29,908 nt of DNA from positions 1 through 29,908 of the forward strand of contig JAACEC010000023.1 of NCBI GenBank assembly GCA_011682715.1. The letters are read 5' to 3'. Position 1 is the stretch's first letter. Each line of letters starts with the position of its first letter. This document shows, piece after piece, positions 22,445-29,898 of the stretch. Under the pieces are notes generated by a model. The model saw only the letters and a program-made list of their open reading frames with translations. It was not told the origin of the DNA and searched no databases. This stretch comes from Pseudomonadota bacterium. Lineage in GTDB: Bacteria > Hydrothermota > 32-111 > QNBC01. The position numbers and the translations under genes were made by a program.

Positions 22445-24175
22445 TCATCTTCTTGGTAAGTGTCTCGTTATTATTTTGTAGAAGTAGACACCACCGGCAA
22501 CTTTGTTGTTTCTGCTGTCCGTTCTGTTCCAAACAACACTGTGTGTTCCCGCGTTAACATTACCGTTAACAAGGGTTTTCACTAGTTTTCCGCTCATATC
22601 ATAAACATTCAATGTAACATGTCCGCTCTTTGCAACACTGTAGTTAATTGTCGTATTACCCCTGACAGGATTAGGCATATTCTGTGCAAGGTTCATTGTT
22701 CTAATTGTTGAGCTAACCTTTGTCGCTATTCCGGCAGGAACAGGATCTGTAAAGAACATAGCAGAGTCATTGGGATCATCATTACAGGGCACATCTGTAA
22801 TTATGGCTAATTGTCCGTTATCCATAACCTTGTCTGCAACGTTAATATAATATCCTCTATTTATAGGATCTGGCAATGTGTCTAGAACCTCTGCCATATG
22901 CCATGCACTACCATCGTATTTGGCACCGACTAGTCCGATAATTTCTCCACTAACGGCACCTGAATCAACTGTGATTCCAATTACATCAGTCCAAATCGAA
23001 TATGCGTTACCTGCATCATCAACCGTTACATTGGCCTGTTGACCATAACGTACCCCAAGTCCGTTCCAAACATAACCTGAGTCTCCTGTAGCAGGTGTTA
23101 TATTCATACCTGTCCATGCACTTCCGTCATAGGCATATCCCCACATTTTTCTCTCGGTATTAGCATCATTGGTATAAACCCCTGTAAGAACAATATGGTT
23201 GTTAGATGTAATATTAGCATCCCATCCTGCCCAGTTGATACCGTCAGTTGTGAATCCGACGGGAACAACATTGGGGTCAACCCATTGAGGATCCGTCCAT
23301 GTTGCGCCACTGTCATCCGATGTCGCATAGAAAAATGCACCTATTGTTGAAGCCGCCGTATCTCCGGCTGACCATGCATCCACATCTACATCACCGACCA
23401 GAACAATTTGAGTTCCATTAACTATAATTTTAGGTATATCTCCCGCGACCGCTGTAAGAGAGTCGAATTGTCCGGCATTTGCAAGTAGAGGTGCAAAATA
23501 AGTCGAGTCAAAATGATAGATCTGTGACCATGTTGAACCATAATCACCACTATGAGAGAGAAACAAATCACCACCAATGCCCCATATGGGGACAAATATG
23601 TCGGCGTCATTCATAACGGCAATATTCGGTAAATATCTGTATGCACCGTCACCGTTGTCGGCTACTACGGCAGTTACCCAATCTCCGGCTCCGAGTCCTG
23701 ACTGGTCCTGTACAAACATAATCGTGTCACTGGGAGCTCCGCCACTTTCTCTAATATTAGCCACACCATAGGGGGCATAACCCATAGCATCACTTCCCAA
23801 CGTAAGTGCAGTGTAGGATCTATCATAGAATGAGTCGGCGGCTATTACGGGACCTGTTGCAGGACTCTGCGTCCATGTTGCACCGTAATCCGTTGAAAAA
23901 TAAAAATACTCACCACTATAGTTAGCAATTCCACTGCCTCTTCCATAAAACACACCGATTTGCCCATTGGGAGCAACAGAAATATGATTCTCTGCTTCAG
24001 GTAAAAAAGACCTATAGTTTACACCTGTAGTAACTAATACAGCAGCTGCCGCATTTCTTGAAACATTAACAGTGGGAATTGTTCTGTTAATAGGCTCTGG
24101 GGCCGGTTCAGCCATTAGACTAATACTGAAAACGACGATCAACGCGAGCACCAAAAAAGTAAGTTTTTTGGACAT
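22445..24175 (-). CDS. Secreted BNR-repeat protein with T9SS sorting domain, frameshifted in its last residues
   Basis: The readable protein has 576 residues from the chosen start. Signal peptide: KKLTFLVLALIVVFSISLMA. The body contains at least three Asp-box (BNR) motifs, FSTDYGATWT, SHSGDYGSTWS and TSDDSGATWT, so it is a beta-propeller like sialidases and exo-acting hydrolases; catalytic residues are not evident. The C-terminus is a T9SS type A sorting domain: NMPNPVRGNTTINYSV, VTLNVYDMSGKLVKTL, GGVYFYKI. It then ends abnormally in ITRHLPRR. One added base near 22478 gives ITETLTKKMIVVK and a stop at 22431, the normal family ending, so the true gene is probably 22431-24175. The start is ATG at 24175, with AAGGAGG upstream; an in-frame GTG at 24226 has an equally good site. 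It has a strong promoter. Confidence 0.8.
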   Translation of the reverse strand: MSKKLTFLVLALIVVFSISLMAEPAPEPINRTIPTVNVSRNAAAAVLVTTGVNYRSFLPEAENHISVAPNGQIGVFYGRGSGIANYSGEYFYFSTDYGATWTQSPATGPVIAADSFYDRSYTALTLGSDAMGYAPYGVANIRESGGAPSDTIMFVQDQSGLGAGDWVTAVVADNGDGAYRYLPNIAVMNDADIFVPIWGIGGDLFLSHSGDYGSTWSQIYHFDSTYFAPLLANAGQFDSLTAVAGDIPKIIVNGTQIVLVGDVDVDAWSAGDTAASTIGAFFYATSDDSGATWTDPQWVDPNVVPVGFTTDGINWAGWDANITSNNHIVLTGVYTNDANTERKMWGYAYDGSAWTGMNITPATGDSGYVWNGLGVRYGQQANVTVDDAGNAYSIWTDVIGITVDSGAVSGEIIGLVGAKYDGSAWHMAEVLDTLPDPINRGYYINVADKVMDNGQLAIITDVPCNDDPNDSAMFFTDPVPAGIATKVSSTIRTMNLAQNMPNPVRGNTTINYSVAKSGHVTLNVYDMSGKLVKTLVNGNVNAGTHSVVWNRTDSRNNKVAGGVYFYKIITRHLPRR

Positions 24176-24264
24176 AAGAGTACCTCCTTTTGAGTTTTTG
24201 AGTTTCGGAGAACTAAGGAACTTCACAACACCTCCTTTTCTCTGAATTATTCTTCTTATTCTTC

Positions 24265-24292
24265 ATTATAAAACATTATAGTAATTTGTCAA
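24265..24292 (-). promoter_or_regulatory. Promoter of the secretion locus (BNR cargo gene)
   Basis: On the minus strand TTGACA (24292-24287) is followed after 16 nt by TATAAT (24270-24265), both consensus. The predicted transcript starts near 24258, giving a leader of about 30 nt to the GTG at 24226 or about 80 nt to the ATG at 24175. It is the only strong promoter I see ahead of the cargo, receptor and shuttle genes. Confidence 0.75.
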
Positions 24293-24426
24293 CCATTTTT
24301 TGAAATAATCAAACAGGTTAAGATTTTACCTTTTTATTTTTTTTAATATCCACAATATATTGATAGAGCCATCCTTTCCATCCCTACATATTGCATTTAA
24401 CACTATAATTATTCTAAAACTATTCC

Positions 24427-25884
24427 TTAACTTTTCGCCGTTACTTCGGAGATACTATCCGTTTTCTTCGGAAATATAAAAGTAAATATTACCGCCGCCG
24501 TAAATGCAACGATAAAACTCGCCGCTCTTGCGGTAAACGCCTTATCGAGACCTGTAGTCATCCATATAACCGTTGTTATGAAACCGGACAGAAGCGATGC
24601 TACTACACCTGCCGAAGAAAACTTCTTCCAGAAAAACGATAAAATCACAGCCGGAGCAAACGAGCAACCGATTCCTGCCCATGCCCATCCGACAATGGTA
24701 TATATGAGACTCTTCGATGTCATTGCAAGTATAAATGCGATTATTCCCACGGAAAGTACCGTGATTCTCGAAATTAGAACAAGCTGTCTTTCCCCCACAT
24801 CCTTTTTCATCGCTTTATGTATTATATCTTCGCTAACAGAAGAGGTTGCTACGAGCAATTGGGAATCAGCAGTAGACATCATTGCCGCTACGGCTCCTGC
24901 AAGGAGGAGCCCCGCTATCCATGCGGGGAACATTTTCATAAGCATCAATGGTAAAATCTGCTCCGCATCGGCAACGGCTCCGTGCCCGAATAATGCGAAT
25001 GCTTCAAGCCCCAGTAAAATGGCTCCTATATAGGCAAGTACTGTCCAGGAAATTGCAACGATTTTCCCTGTTCGAACGTCTTTTTCACTCTTCATTGCCA
25101 TCCATCTCGCATCGAGCTGCGGCTGTCCTCCGAGATACCCGAAGAACCATGAAAAATTATTAAAAATAAGAACACCCGCTGCAAAACCGACTGCACCTCC
25201 CGTCCATGAATTCATCCCCGCTCCTGCCATATTAAGGGAATGCATAATCGATATGTGATTATGCGAAAGAACGAACAACCCCACAAGAGGGGTTACAACC
25301 AATGTTATAAACATCAAAATCCCCTGAATGACATCAGTCCAAACAACGGAGAAAAATCCCCCTGCCATGGAATATGCAATAACGATAACCGCAGCAATTA
25401 TAATACCGAGCATTTTGCTCATGCCGAATGTAATATTCAATGTTTTCCCCGCACCGCTAAATTGAGCAGCAACATATAAAATGAAGAAAAATATTATTAT
25501 TATACTTGAGAACAATCTGATGAATGTCCCTTGATCTTTATATTTCGCTGCAAAATAGTCCGGTAGTGTAAGTGCATCATATTTATCCCTCTCTTTACGG
25601 AATTTATTCGCAAGCCATACCCATGAAATCACTATACCGCTAACACATCCCACAGCAATCCATATCGACGATAACCCTGCGGTAAAGGCAAATCCCGTGA
25701 GCCCAAGAACCAACCATGCCGATTCTCCCGTTGCCCTCTCCGAAAGAGCCAGTGCCCAACCCGGAATCTTTTTCGCCCCGAGCAAAAAACCTTCCTGAGT
25801 CATTTTTTTTCGTGCGAAATACAATCCCACACCTAGCATAAGTAAGAGATACAGTACAAATTCAACTAAAATTACAGTGTTCAT
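24427..25884 (-). CDS. Sodium:solute symporter (SSS family, PutP-like)
   Basis: The protein is 485 residues with about 13 membrane helices, the LeuT-fold layout of the SSS family. It shows LSERATGESAWLVLGLTG in helix 2, a family feature near the sodium and substrate site. It also has AYSMAGGFFSVVWTDVIQG, and LLAGAVAAMMSTADSQLLVATSSVSEDI, the sodium-motif region. These are closest to proline symporters (PutP), but the substrate is not proven. GGAGG lies six nt before the ATG. It has its own promoter and stands alone: the BNR gene downstream has its own promoter about 130 bp past this stop, and upstream lies the transposase element. No terminator is evident after its stop. Confidence 0.88.
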   Translation of the reverse strand: MNTVILVEFVLYLLLMLGVGLYFARKKMTQEGFLLGAKKIPGWALALSERATGESAWLVLGLTGFAFTAGLSSIWIAVGCVSGIVISWVWLANKFRKERDKYDALTLPDYFAAKYKDQGTFIRLFSSIIIIFFFILYVAAQFSGAGKTLNITFGMSKMLGIIIAAVIVIAYSMAGGFFSVVWTDVIQGILMFITLVVTPLVGLFVLSHNHISIMHSLNMAGAGMNSWTGGAVGFAAGVLIFNNFSWFFGYLGGQPQLDARWMAMKSEKDVRTGKIVAISWTVLAYIGAILLGLEAFALFGHGAVADAEQILPLMLMKMFPAWIAGLLLAGAVAAMMSTADSQLLVATSSVSEDIIHKAMKKDVGERQLVLISRITVLSVGIIAFILAMTSKSLIYTIVGWAWAGIGCSFAPAVILSFFWKKFSSAGVVASLLSGFITTVIWMTTGLDKAFTARAASFIVAFTAAVIFTFIFPKKTDSISEVTAKS

Positions 25885-25913
25885 TCACTACCTCCACTCT
25901 TAAATTATAAATA

Positions 25914-25942
25914 ATGTTATCATATAGGTTGTTTTTAGTCAA
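25914..25942 (-). promoter_or_regulatory. Promoter of the sodium symporter gene
   Basis: On the minus strand TTGACT (25942-25937) is followed after 17 nt by TAACAT (25919-25914), about 29 nt before the start codon. The transposon's left end begins only 9 bp upstream of the -35, so insertion has just spared this promoter. Confidence 0.55.
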
Positions 25943-25950
25943 TAAGCCTA

Positions 25951-25979
25951 TCGGGGTCGGGCCTTGACATTTGACATTT
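25951..25979 (+). repeat. Left terminal inverted repeat of the element
   Basis: This 29-bp repeat differs from the right copy at one base (position 25959, G in TCGG where the partner has A). Its second TTGACA (25971-25976) doubles as the -35 box of the transposase gene. Confidence 0.85.
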
Positions 25980-25998
25980 ACTCTTTTTTCTATATAAT
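25971..25998 (+). promoter_or_regulatory. Transposase promoter, leaderless
   Basis: TTGACA (25971-25976, inside the inverted repeat), a 16-nt spacer and TATAAT (25993-25998) lie directly before the ATG at 26005. Only six bases separate the -10 from the start codon, so transcription should begin at the ATG itself; no SD sequence exists. Confidence 0.7.
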
Positions 25999-26004
25999 GT
26001 TTAT

Positions 26005-26943
26005 ATGGCTAGACAATTAAGGCTATCAATTGAAAACGGTTTTTACCATATTATGTCAAGAGGGATAAGAAAAGAAAATATTTTCTACTCAGATAGAGAT
26101 AAATCTGTTTTCATAGATAAGATGAATGAAACTTTCGAGAAATACTCATTTATTTGTTATGCTTTTTGCCTAATGGATAATCACTATCATTTATTTATAA
26201 AGACACAACTTGCAAACATATCAAAGGGTATGCACTATCTTAATTCATCATATGCAAACTGGTTCAGAAGAAAATATGAACTCGAGGGAGCAATATTTCA
26301 GGGGAGATTCAAGTCAATTTTAGTCGATTCGGATAAATATGCCCTTTCATTAAGTACGTATATCCACCTTAATCCATTAAGAGGCAATCTTGTAAAAAAT
26401 CTAAAAAATTATAAATACAGCAGCTTTCTGGATTATATAGGAGAAAGAGAATATTTAATATATAGACTTGATACTTCTTTGATTCTTGGTAGATTCTCAT
26501 CTCATTTAAGGGAATCCCAAATTTTATACGATAAATTCGTAAATGATAATAAAAACATGGATTCTCCACTTGATAACACTTTAAATAAAACCGTTCTCGG
26601 CAGTATCGATTTTCTTGAAGGAATACGGAAAAGGCGACATGAGAAAAAAGAGGTAGTATTTTCCCAACAATACAAAGCAAATGATATTTTGGCAATATTG
26701 ACAAATGAATTGAATATAAAGATTGATATTTTATTCAAGAGAACAAAAAATAATATTTATAGAAATTTAGCTCAATATTTACTTAGAAAATATACACAGC
26801 TAACACTTAAGGAAATAGGTGACATGTTTGATGTGAATTATACAGCAATATCTGTTTCAATAAAAAGGTTTAAACAAAGAATCGATAATAATAAGGAAAT
26901 ATCCGAGATAGTAAAAAGAATTGAACATAAAATCGAACAGTAA
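26005..26943 (+). CDS. REP-associated tyrosine transposase (Y1/IS200-like, HUH)
   Basis: The protein is 312 residues. The N-terminal Y1 domain has the usual opening ARQLRLSIENGFYHIMSRG, the metal-binding HUH motif in MDNHYHLFIKT, then ANWFRRKYELEGAIFQGRFKS and the catalytic-tyrosine helix LSTYIHLNPLRGN. The C-terminal part (about 225-300) carries a helix-turn-helix, LTLKEIGDMFDVNYTAISVSIKRF, resembling the DnaA DNA-binding fold; this longer form is common in RAYTs of uncultured bacteria. It cuts and rejoins single-stranded DNA at the ends of its own element. It is the only clear plus-strand gene in the window, and all motifs are intact. Confidence 0.92.
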   Translation: MARQLRLSIENGFYHIMSRGIRKENIFYSDRDKSVFIDKMNETFEKYSFICYAFCLMDNHYHLFIKTQLANISKGMHYLNSSYANWFRRKYELEGAIFQGRFKSILVDSDKYALSLSTYIHLNPLRGNLVKNLKNYKYSSFLDYIGEREYLIYRLDTSLILGRFSSHLRESQILYDKFVNDNKNMDSPLDNTLNKTVLGSIDFLEGIRKRRHEKKEVVFSQQYKANDILAILTNELNIKIDILFKRTKNNIYRNLAQYLLRKYTQLTLKEIGDMFDVNYTAISVSIKRFKQRIDNNKEISEIVKRIEHKIEQ

Positions 26944-26952
26944 GCACCTTGC

Positions 26953-26981
26953 AAATGTCAAATGTCAAGGCCTGACCCCGA
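26953..26981 (-). repeat. Right terminal inverted repeat of the element
   Basis: This is the reverse complement of the left end. Read on the minus strand it supplies the final codons (GVRP) and the TGA of the ykoC gene. Confidence 0.85.
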
Positions 26982-27696
26982 ATGTATATAGAAGCGCAAA
27001 AACAATTAGGGTTGAAACGATAAGAAATATCCAGTCCCCCGTTTTGTATCTCATATCCTTATAATACCCCCCTTTTCTTTTCAATATTATCCCTCTCATT
27101 TCAAGAGCAATCGCACTTCTCTCCCCTTTCCTCACAACCATAGCAAAGAGAGGTATAATCATCTTCATGCGTTCACTTAATGTGATTTTCCCTGCACCTC
27201 TCCTGATCATCATCGCTCTTTCTATATTCATCAAATTCTTCTTAAACAGGTGTATCTCCCTCAGCGATATGAGTAGGGCATATCCTATCTCTTCCGGGAT
27301 GCGAAGATTTTGTATAAAACTCTGTATCATGGAGAACGGATCCGTAGAAAAAAGGTAACCGACGGATAAGAAAATTATGGAAGAAGATCTCATGGATAGG
27401 ATCATCCCCCGTATCATCCCCTCGTATGTTCCGTGTAAGAAGAGGAGATTAAATGGTATTTGTCCTTTTGTGTAGTAGAGAAAATTCATAAGGAAGATAG
27501 TGGACGAGAAAAGTATAACCGCAATCATCAATGAGATCAGTGCTTTCATATTCTTGACGGTTAAAATTATAAACAAAAAGGAAATAATTAGCATCGATAG
27601 GTTGAATCCGAAGTTCATGTTGAATATTAGAATCCCCACATACAAAAATATTACAAGCATTTTTGCCGACGGATTGATACTATAGATAGTTTTCAC
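26965..27696 (-). CDS. ykoC: ECF transporter transmembrane (T) component, YkoC-like
   Basis: The protein is 243 residues with about five membrane helices. It has the two coupling-helix motifs of EcfT proteins, RAMMIRRGAG and ALEMRG, the Ala-Arg-Gly-type contacts to the ATPase. It couples the S component to the ABC dimer in the inner membrane. The start is GTG at 27696, because GGGAGGAG ends four nt upstream; an earlier TTG (27717) lacks an SD sequence. It overlaps the end of the ykoD gene by 17 nt. The last four residues and the stop lie within the transposon's right inverted repeat, so the native 3' end was replaced. All core motifs survive, so it may remain functional. Confidence 0.85.
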   Translation of the reverse strand: MKTIYSINPSAKMLVIFLYVGILIFNMNFGFNLSMLIISFLFIILTVKNMKALISLMIAVILFSSTIFLMNFLYYTKGQIPFNLLFLHGTYEGMIRGMILSMRSSSIIFLSVGYLFSTDPFSMIQSFIQNLRIPEEIGYALLISLREIHLFKKNLMNIERAMMIRRGAGKITLSERMKMIIPLFAMVVRKGERSAIALEMRGIILKRKGGYYKDMRYKTGDWIFLIVSTLIVFALLYTFGVRP

Positions 27697-29314
27697 AGTA
27701 CTCCTCCCATTGCTCAACGGTTAACAATAGGGGGAAATCCTCGTGTTGCCCGATTATCGCTTCGGTAATTTCAATTACGGGATCACTTGTTTCAAGTGCC
27801 GTAAGTATGTTTTTATCTCCTGCACGGAATGTTTCCATTTGCCCGCCTGTCTTCATAACACTTATAAAATCACCTATATCGAAAGCCACATCCGTATCAT
27901 GCGTAACAATGATCATTGAAATCCCCTTTTCTCTCACCTTCTTTAATAGCTCGACGGTTTTTATCTTTGTTTCGTAGTCCTGACCGAATGTGGGTTCGTC
28001 TATTAATATCAGTTTTTTACCTCCGAGAACCATTAATAAAATCGAAAGTCGCCTCTTTTCTCCTGTACTAATATTAAACGGGCTTAATGCGAGTGTTTTC
28101 TCAAGATGAAAAATCTTTATCCATTTCTCCGTCTCTCCTTTATCCGTATCGGAATGCATCTTCATATATTCTATTTCCTCTTTCACTGTATCATGAAAGA
28201 ACATCGTCTCGGGATTTTGGAATACGTATCCGATATTTTTATACAGCACATCCCTTTTAATTTTACGGAGTTCGGAACCGAAAAGTTTTATTTTTCCCGA
28301 ATACTGTTTCTCAAAATCGGCGATTATGTTTAGTAATGTCGTCTTCCCTACGCCGTTATTCCCGAGAATCACATGTATTTTCCCCTTATATATAATGTAA
28401 TTCCCGTATTGGAACAACTTGTCTCCGTATGAAAATTTAAGTTCTTCAATCTCCGCCATAATACCACTCTCTTTATAGTGCGTTGTTTCCTTTTTCTGAA
28501 ATTTCGACACATTTTCATTTACAGCATTCGCAATTTTCTCACGATCATCGGTAATTTCATCAATAATCCCCTTCCTATTCAAAGCACATGACAGATTAAT
28601 CAGTTTCGGCTTATAATACCGTGATTCTTTGCACGATTCGAATACTCCCCGCGGCTCTCCGAAATACTCCATCTCTCCATTTTCATTGATTAATAAAACT
28701 TTTGATATCAAATCGGTTATTCTATCTATTTTATGCTCAACAATAACGAATTGCCTATTCGTTGCATGTAGAAATGAAAAAAAATGAGCCGTTGAAATGG
28801 GGTCGAGGAGAGCCGTAGGTTCATCGAGAAAAAGGTACTTCGGCTCCGTCGCTTCGACGCATGCCACGGCTAATTTCTGTTTCTCACCTCCGGAAAGAGT
28901 AGCAATTTCTCTCGATTCAAAACCCGCAAGATGCATTTCTTCCAAAACCGATTTGATTTTCTCCTTTATTTTTGCAAATGATATATCTCTTCTCTCGAGA
29001 CTGAAAGCTATTTCATCTTCCACTTTCAGTGTTGCAAACATATCATCGGGATTCTGAAAAATTATACCTGCCCTTTGTATAAATTCTTCCCTTTGATTCT
29101 CAGGTGATATGCCGTCAATTTCTATTTCCCCCTCGATTTTTCCCGGAATATTATTAGGAATAATGCCTGTGAGGACATTGATAAGGGATGTTTTTCCCGC
29201 TCCGGATGGTCCCAGAATAAGCATGTTTTCCCCCTCATCCACAGAAAATGAGATATTGTTTAATATCTTTTTCCCGTCAATTTGCAGGGAGATGTTACAA
29301 ACGTTAATTCCCAT
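27680..29314 (-). CDS. ykoD: Fused double ATPase of an ECF transporter, YkoD-like
   Basis: The protein is 544 residues with two ABC domains in one chain. Domain 1: Walker A GPSGAGKTS, IIFQNPDDMFATLKVEDEIAF (Q-loop with the Asn-Pro motif typical of ECF ATPases), LSGGEKQKLAVA, LFLDEPTALLD and EHKIDR. Domain 2: GNNGVGKTT, YVFQNPETMFFHDTVKEEI, ISTGEKRRLSI, LILIDEPTFGQD and THDTD. Fused EcfA-EcfA' is the YkoD layout. It powers the YkoC/YkoE membrane complex. It overlaps the ykoE gene by 11 nt and the ykoC gene by 17 nt, so the three are translationally coupled. The second signature (STGEK) is slightly divergent, as often in asymmetric pairs. Confidence 0.9.
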   Translation of the reverse strand: MGINVCNISLQIDGKKILNNISFSVDEGENMLILGPSGAGKTSLINVLTGIIPNNIPGKIEGEIEIDGISPENQREEFIQRAGIIFQNPDDMFATLKVEDEIAFSLERRDISFAKIKEKIKSVLEEMHLAGFESREIATLSGGEKQKLAVACVEATEPKYLFLDEPTALLDPISTAHFFSFLHATNRQFVIVEHKIDRITDLISKVLLINENGEMEYFGEPRGVFESCKESRYYKPKLINLSCALNRKGIIDEITDDREKIANAVNENVSKFQKKETTHYKESGIMAEIEELKFSYGDKLFQYGNYIIYKGKIHVILGNNGVGKTTLLNIIADFEKQYSGKIKLFGSELRKIKRDVLYKNIGYVFQNPETMFFHDTVKEEIEYMKMHSDTDKGETEKWIKIFHLEKTLALSPFNISTGEKRRLSILLMVLGGKKLILIDEPTFGQDYETKIKTVELLKKVREKGISMIIVTHDTDVAFDIGDFISVMKTGGQMETFRAGDKNILTALETSDPVIEITEAIIGQHEDFPLLLTVEQWEEYCENYL

Positions 29315-29864
29315 CTGAGATTTTGAAACTCTTTAAAATTCCGGCTTTTTTCAGCGAATTTGCGGCAAGAACGCTTAAAACGCCGCCTAAAATCGCTCCG
29401 CTTAATAGTGATGACCACACACCGTTAATTATCAGCCACGATTTCAATCCGCTGTATTTGTAAAAGTAATATTCCAGCGCATACGCTCCAAGGTTGGACA
29501 AAGCACCGGCAAGCACGGCAACAAACATATTGAATTTCTTATATCTGAAAATCAAGAATACAATCTCCGCAATAATCCCTTGGACGGCCCCCCATAAAAG
29601 AGCGGTAACGCCCCACTGGGTAATGAACATCTCAAAAAACGAAGCCGACATCTCACCGTAGATTGCAGATCCCGGTTTCCTTATTATATACGGCACGAAG
29701 ATACCGCCTGCTACCCAAACACCCGTAAAGAGGTAGTTAAGTCCGAATATTTTCAACGGTTTGCTAAGTTCATAAACAAACGTCCACCCGAAAAAGATAA
29801 CTGCAAGAGCCATACCTGAAATTGCAACGAAAATAATCTCATTAAGTTTCCATTTAGATTTCAT
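29304..29864 (-). CDS. ykoE: Substrate-binding S component YkoE (thiamine precursor uptake)
   Basis: The protein is 186 residues with about five or six membrane helices and no signal peptide. It matches YkoE in wording along its length: KWKLNEIIFVAISGMAL, YIIRKPGSAIYGE, QWGVTALLWGAVQGIIAEIVF and ANSLKKAGILKSF. YkoE is the S component that, with YkoD and YkoC, imports hydroxymethylpyrimidine or related thiamine precursors. The start is ATG at 29864. There is no SD sequence; the promoter -10 ends six nt before the ATG, implying a leaderless mRNA. No TPP riboswitch can fit between promoter and gene. Confidence 0.87.
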   Translation of the reverse strand: MKSKWKLNEIIFVAISGMALAVIFFGWTFVYELSKPLKIFGLNYLFTGVWVAGGIFVPYIIRKPGSAIYGEMSASFFEMFITQWGVTALLWGAVQGIIAEIVFLIFRYKKFNMFVAVLAGALSNLGAYALEYYFYKYSGLKSWLIINGVWSSLLSGAILGGVLSVLAANSLKKAGILKSFKISDGN

Positions 29865-29870
29865 GAGTAT

Positions 29871-29898
29871 ATATTATCACAGATTATACCAATGTCAA
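29871..29898 (-). promoter_or_regulatory. Leaderless promoter of ykoEDC
   Basis: On the minus strand TTGACA (29898-29893) is followed after 16 nt by TAATAT (29876-29871), and six nt later by the ykoE ATG. Transcription should begin at or within a base or two of the start codon. Confidence 0.6.

Larger units (their letters stand above)
25951..26981 (+). mobile_element. RAYT/Y1 transposase element with 29-bp terminal inverted repeats
   Basis: The element is 1,031 bp. The left repeat (25951-25979) and right repeat (26953-26981) are reverse complements with a single mismatch. Each begins TCGGGGTC and contains TTGACAT twice in tandem. The only gene inside is the Y1 transposase. No target-site duplication is visible at the edges, as expected for single-strand HUH transposition. 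The near-identity of the ends suggests a recent or active copy. Confidence 0.85.

Noticed and set aside
25951..25980. Tandem TTGACAT units as a CRISPR or iteron array
   Set aside because: Only two units occur, inside a transposon terminal repeat; there are no spacers, no cas genes and no replication gene nearby.
27697..27717. TTG at 27717 as start of the EcfT protein
   Set aside because: No SD sequence precedes it, while GGGAGGAG lies just before the GTG at 27696.
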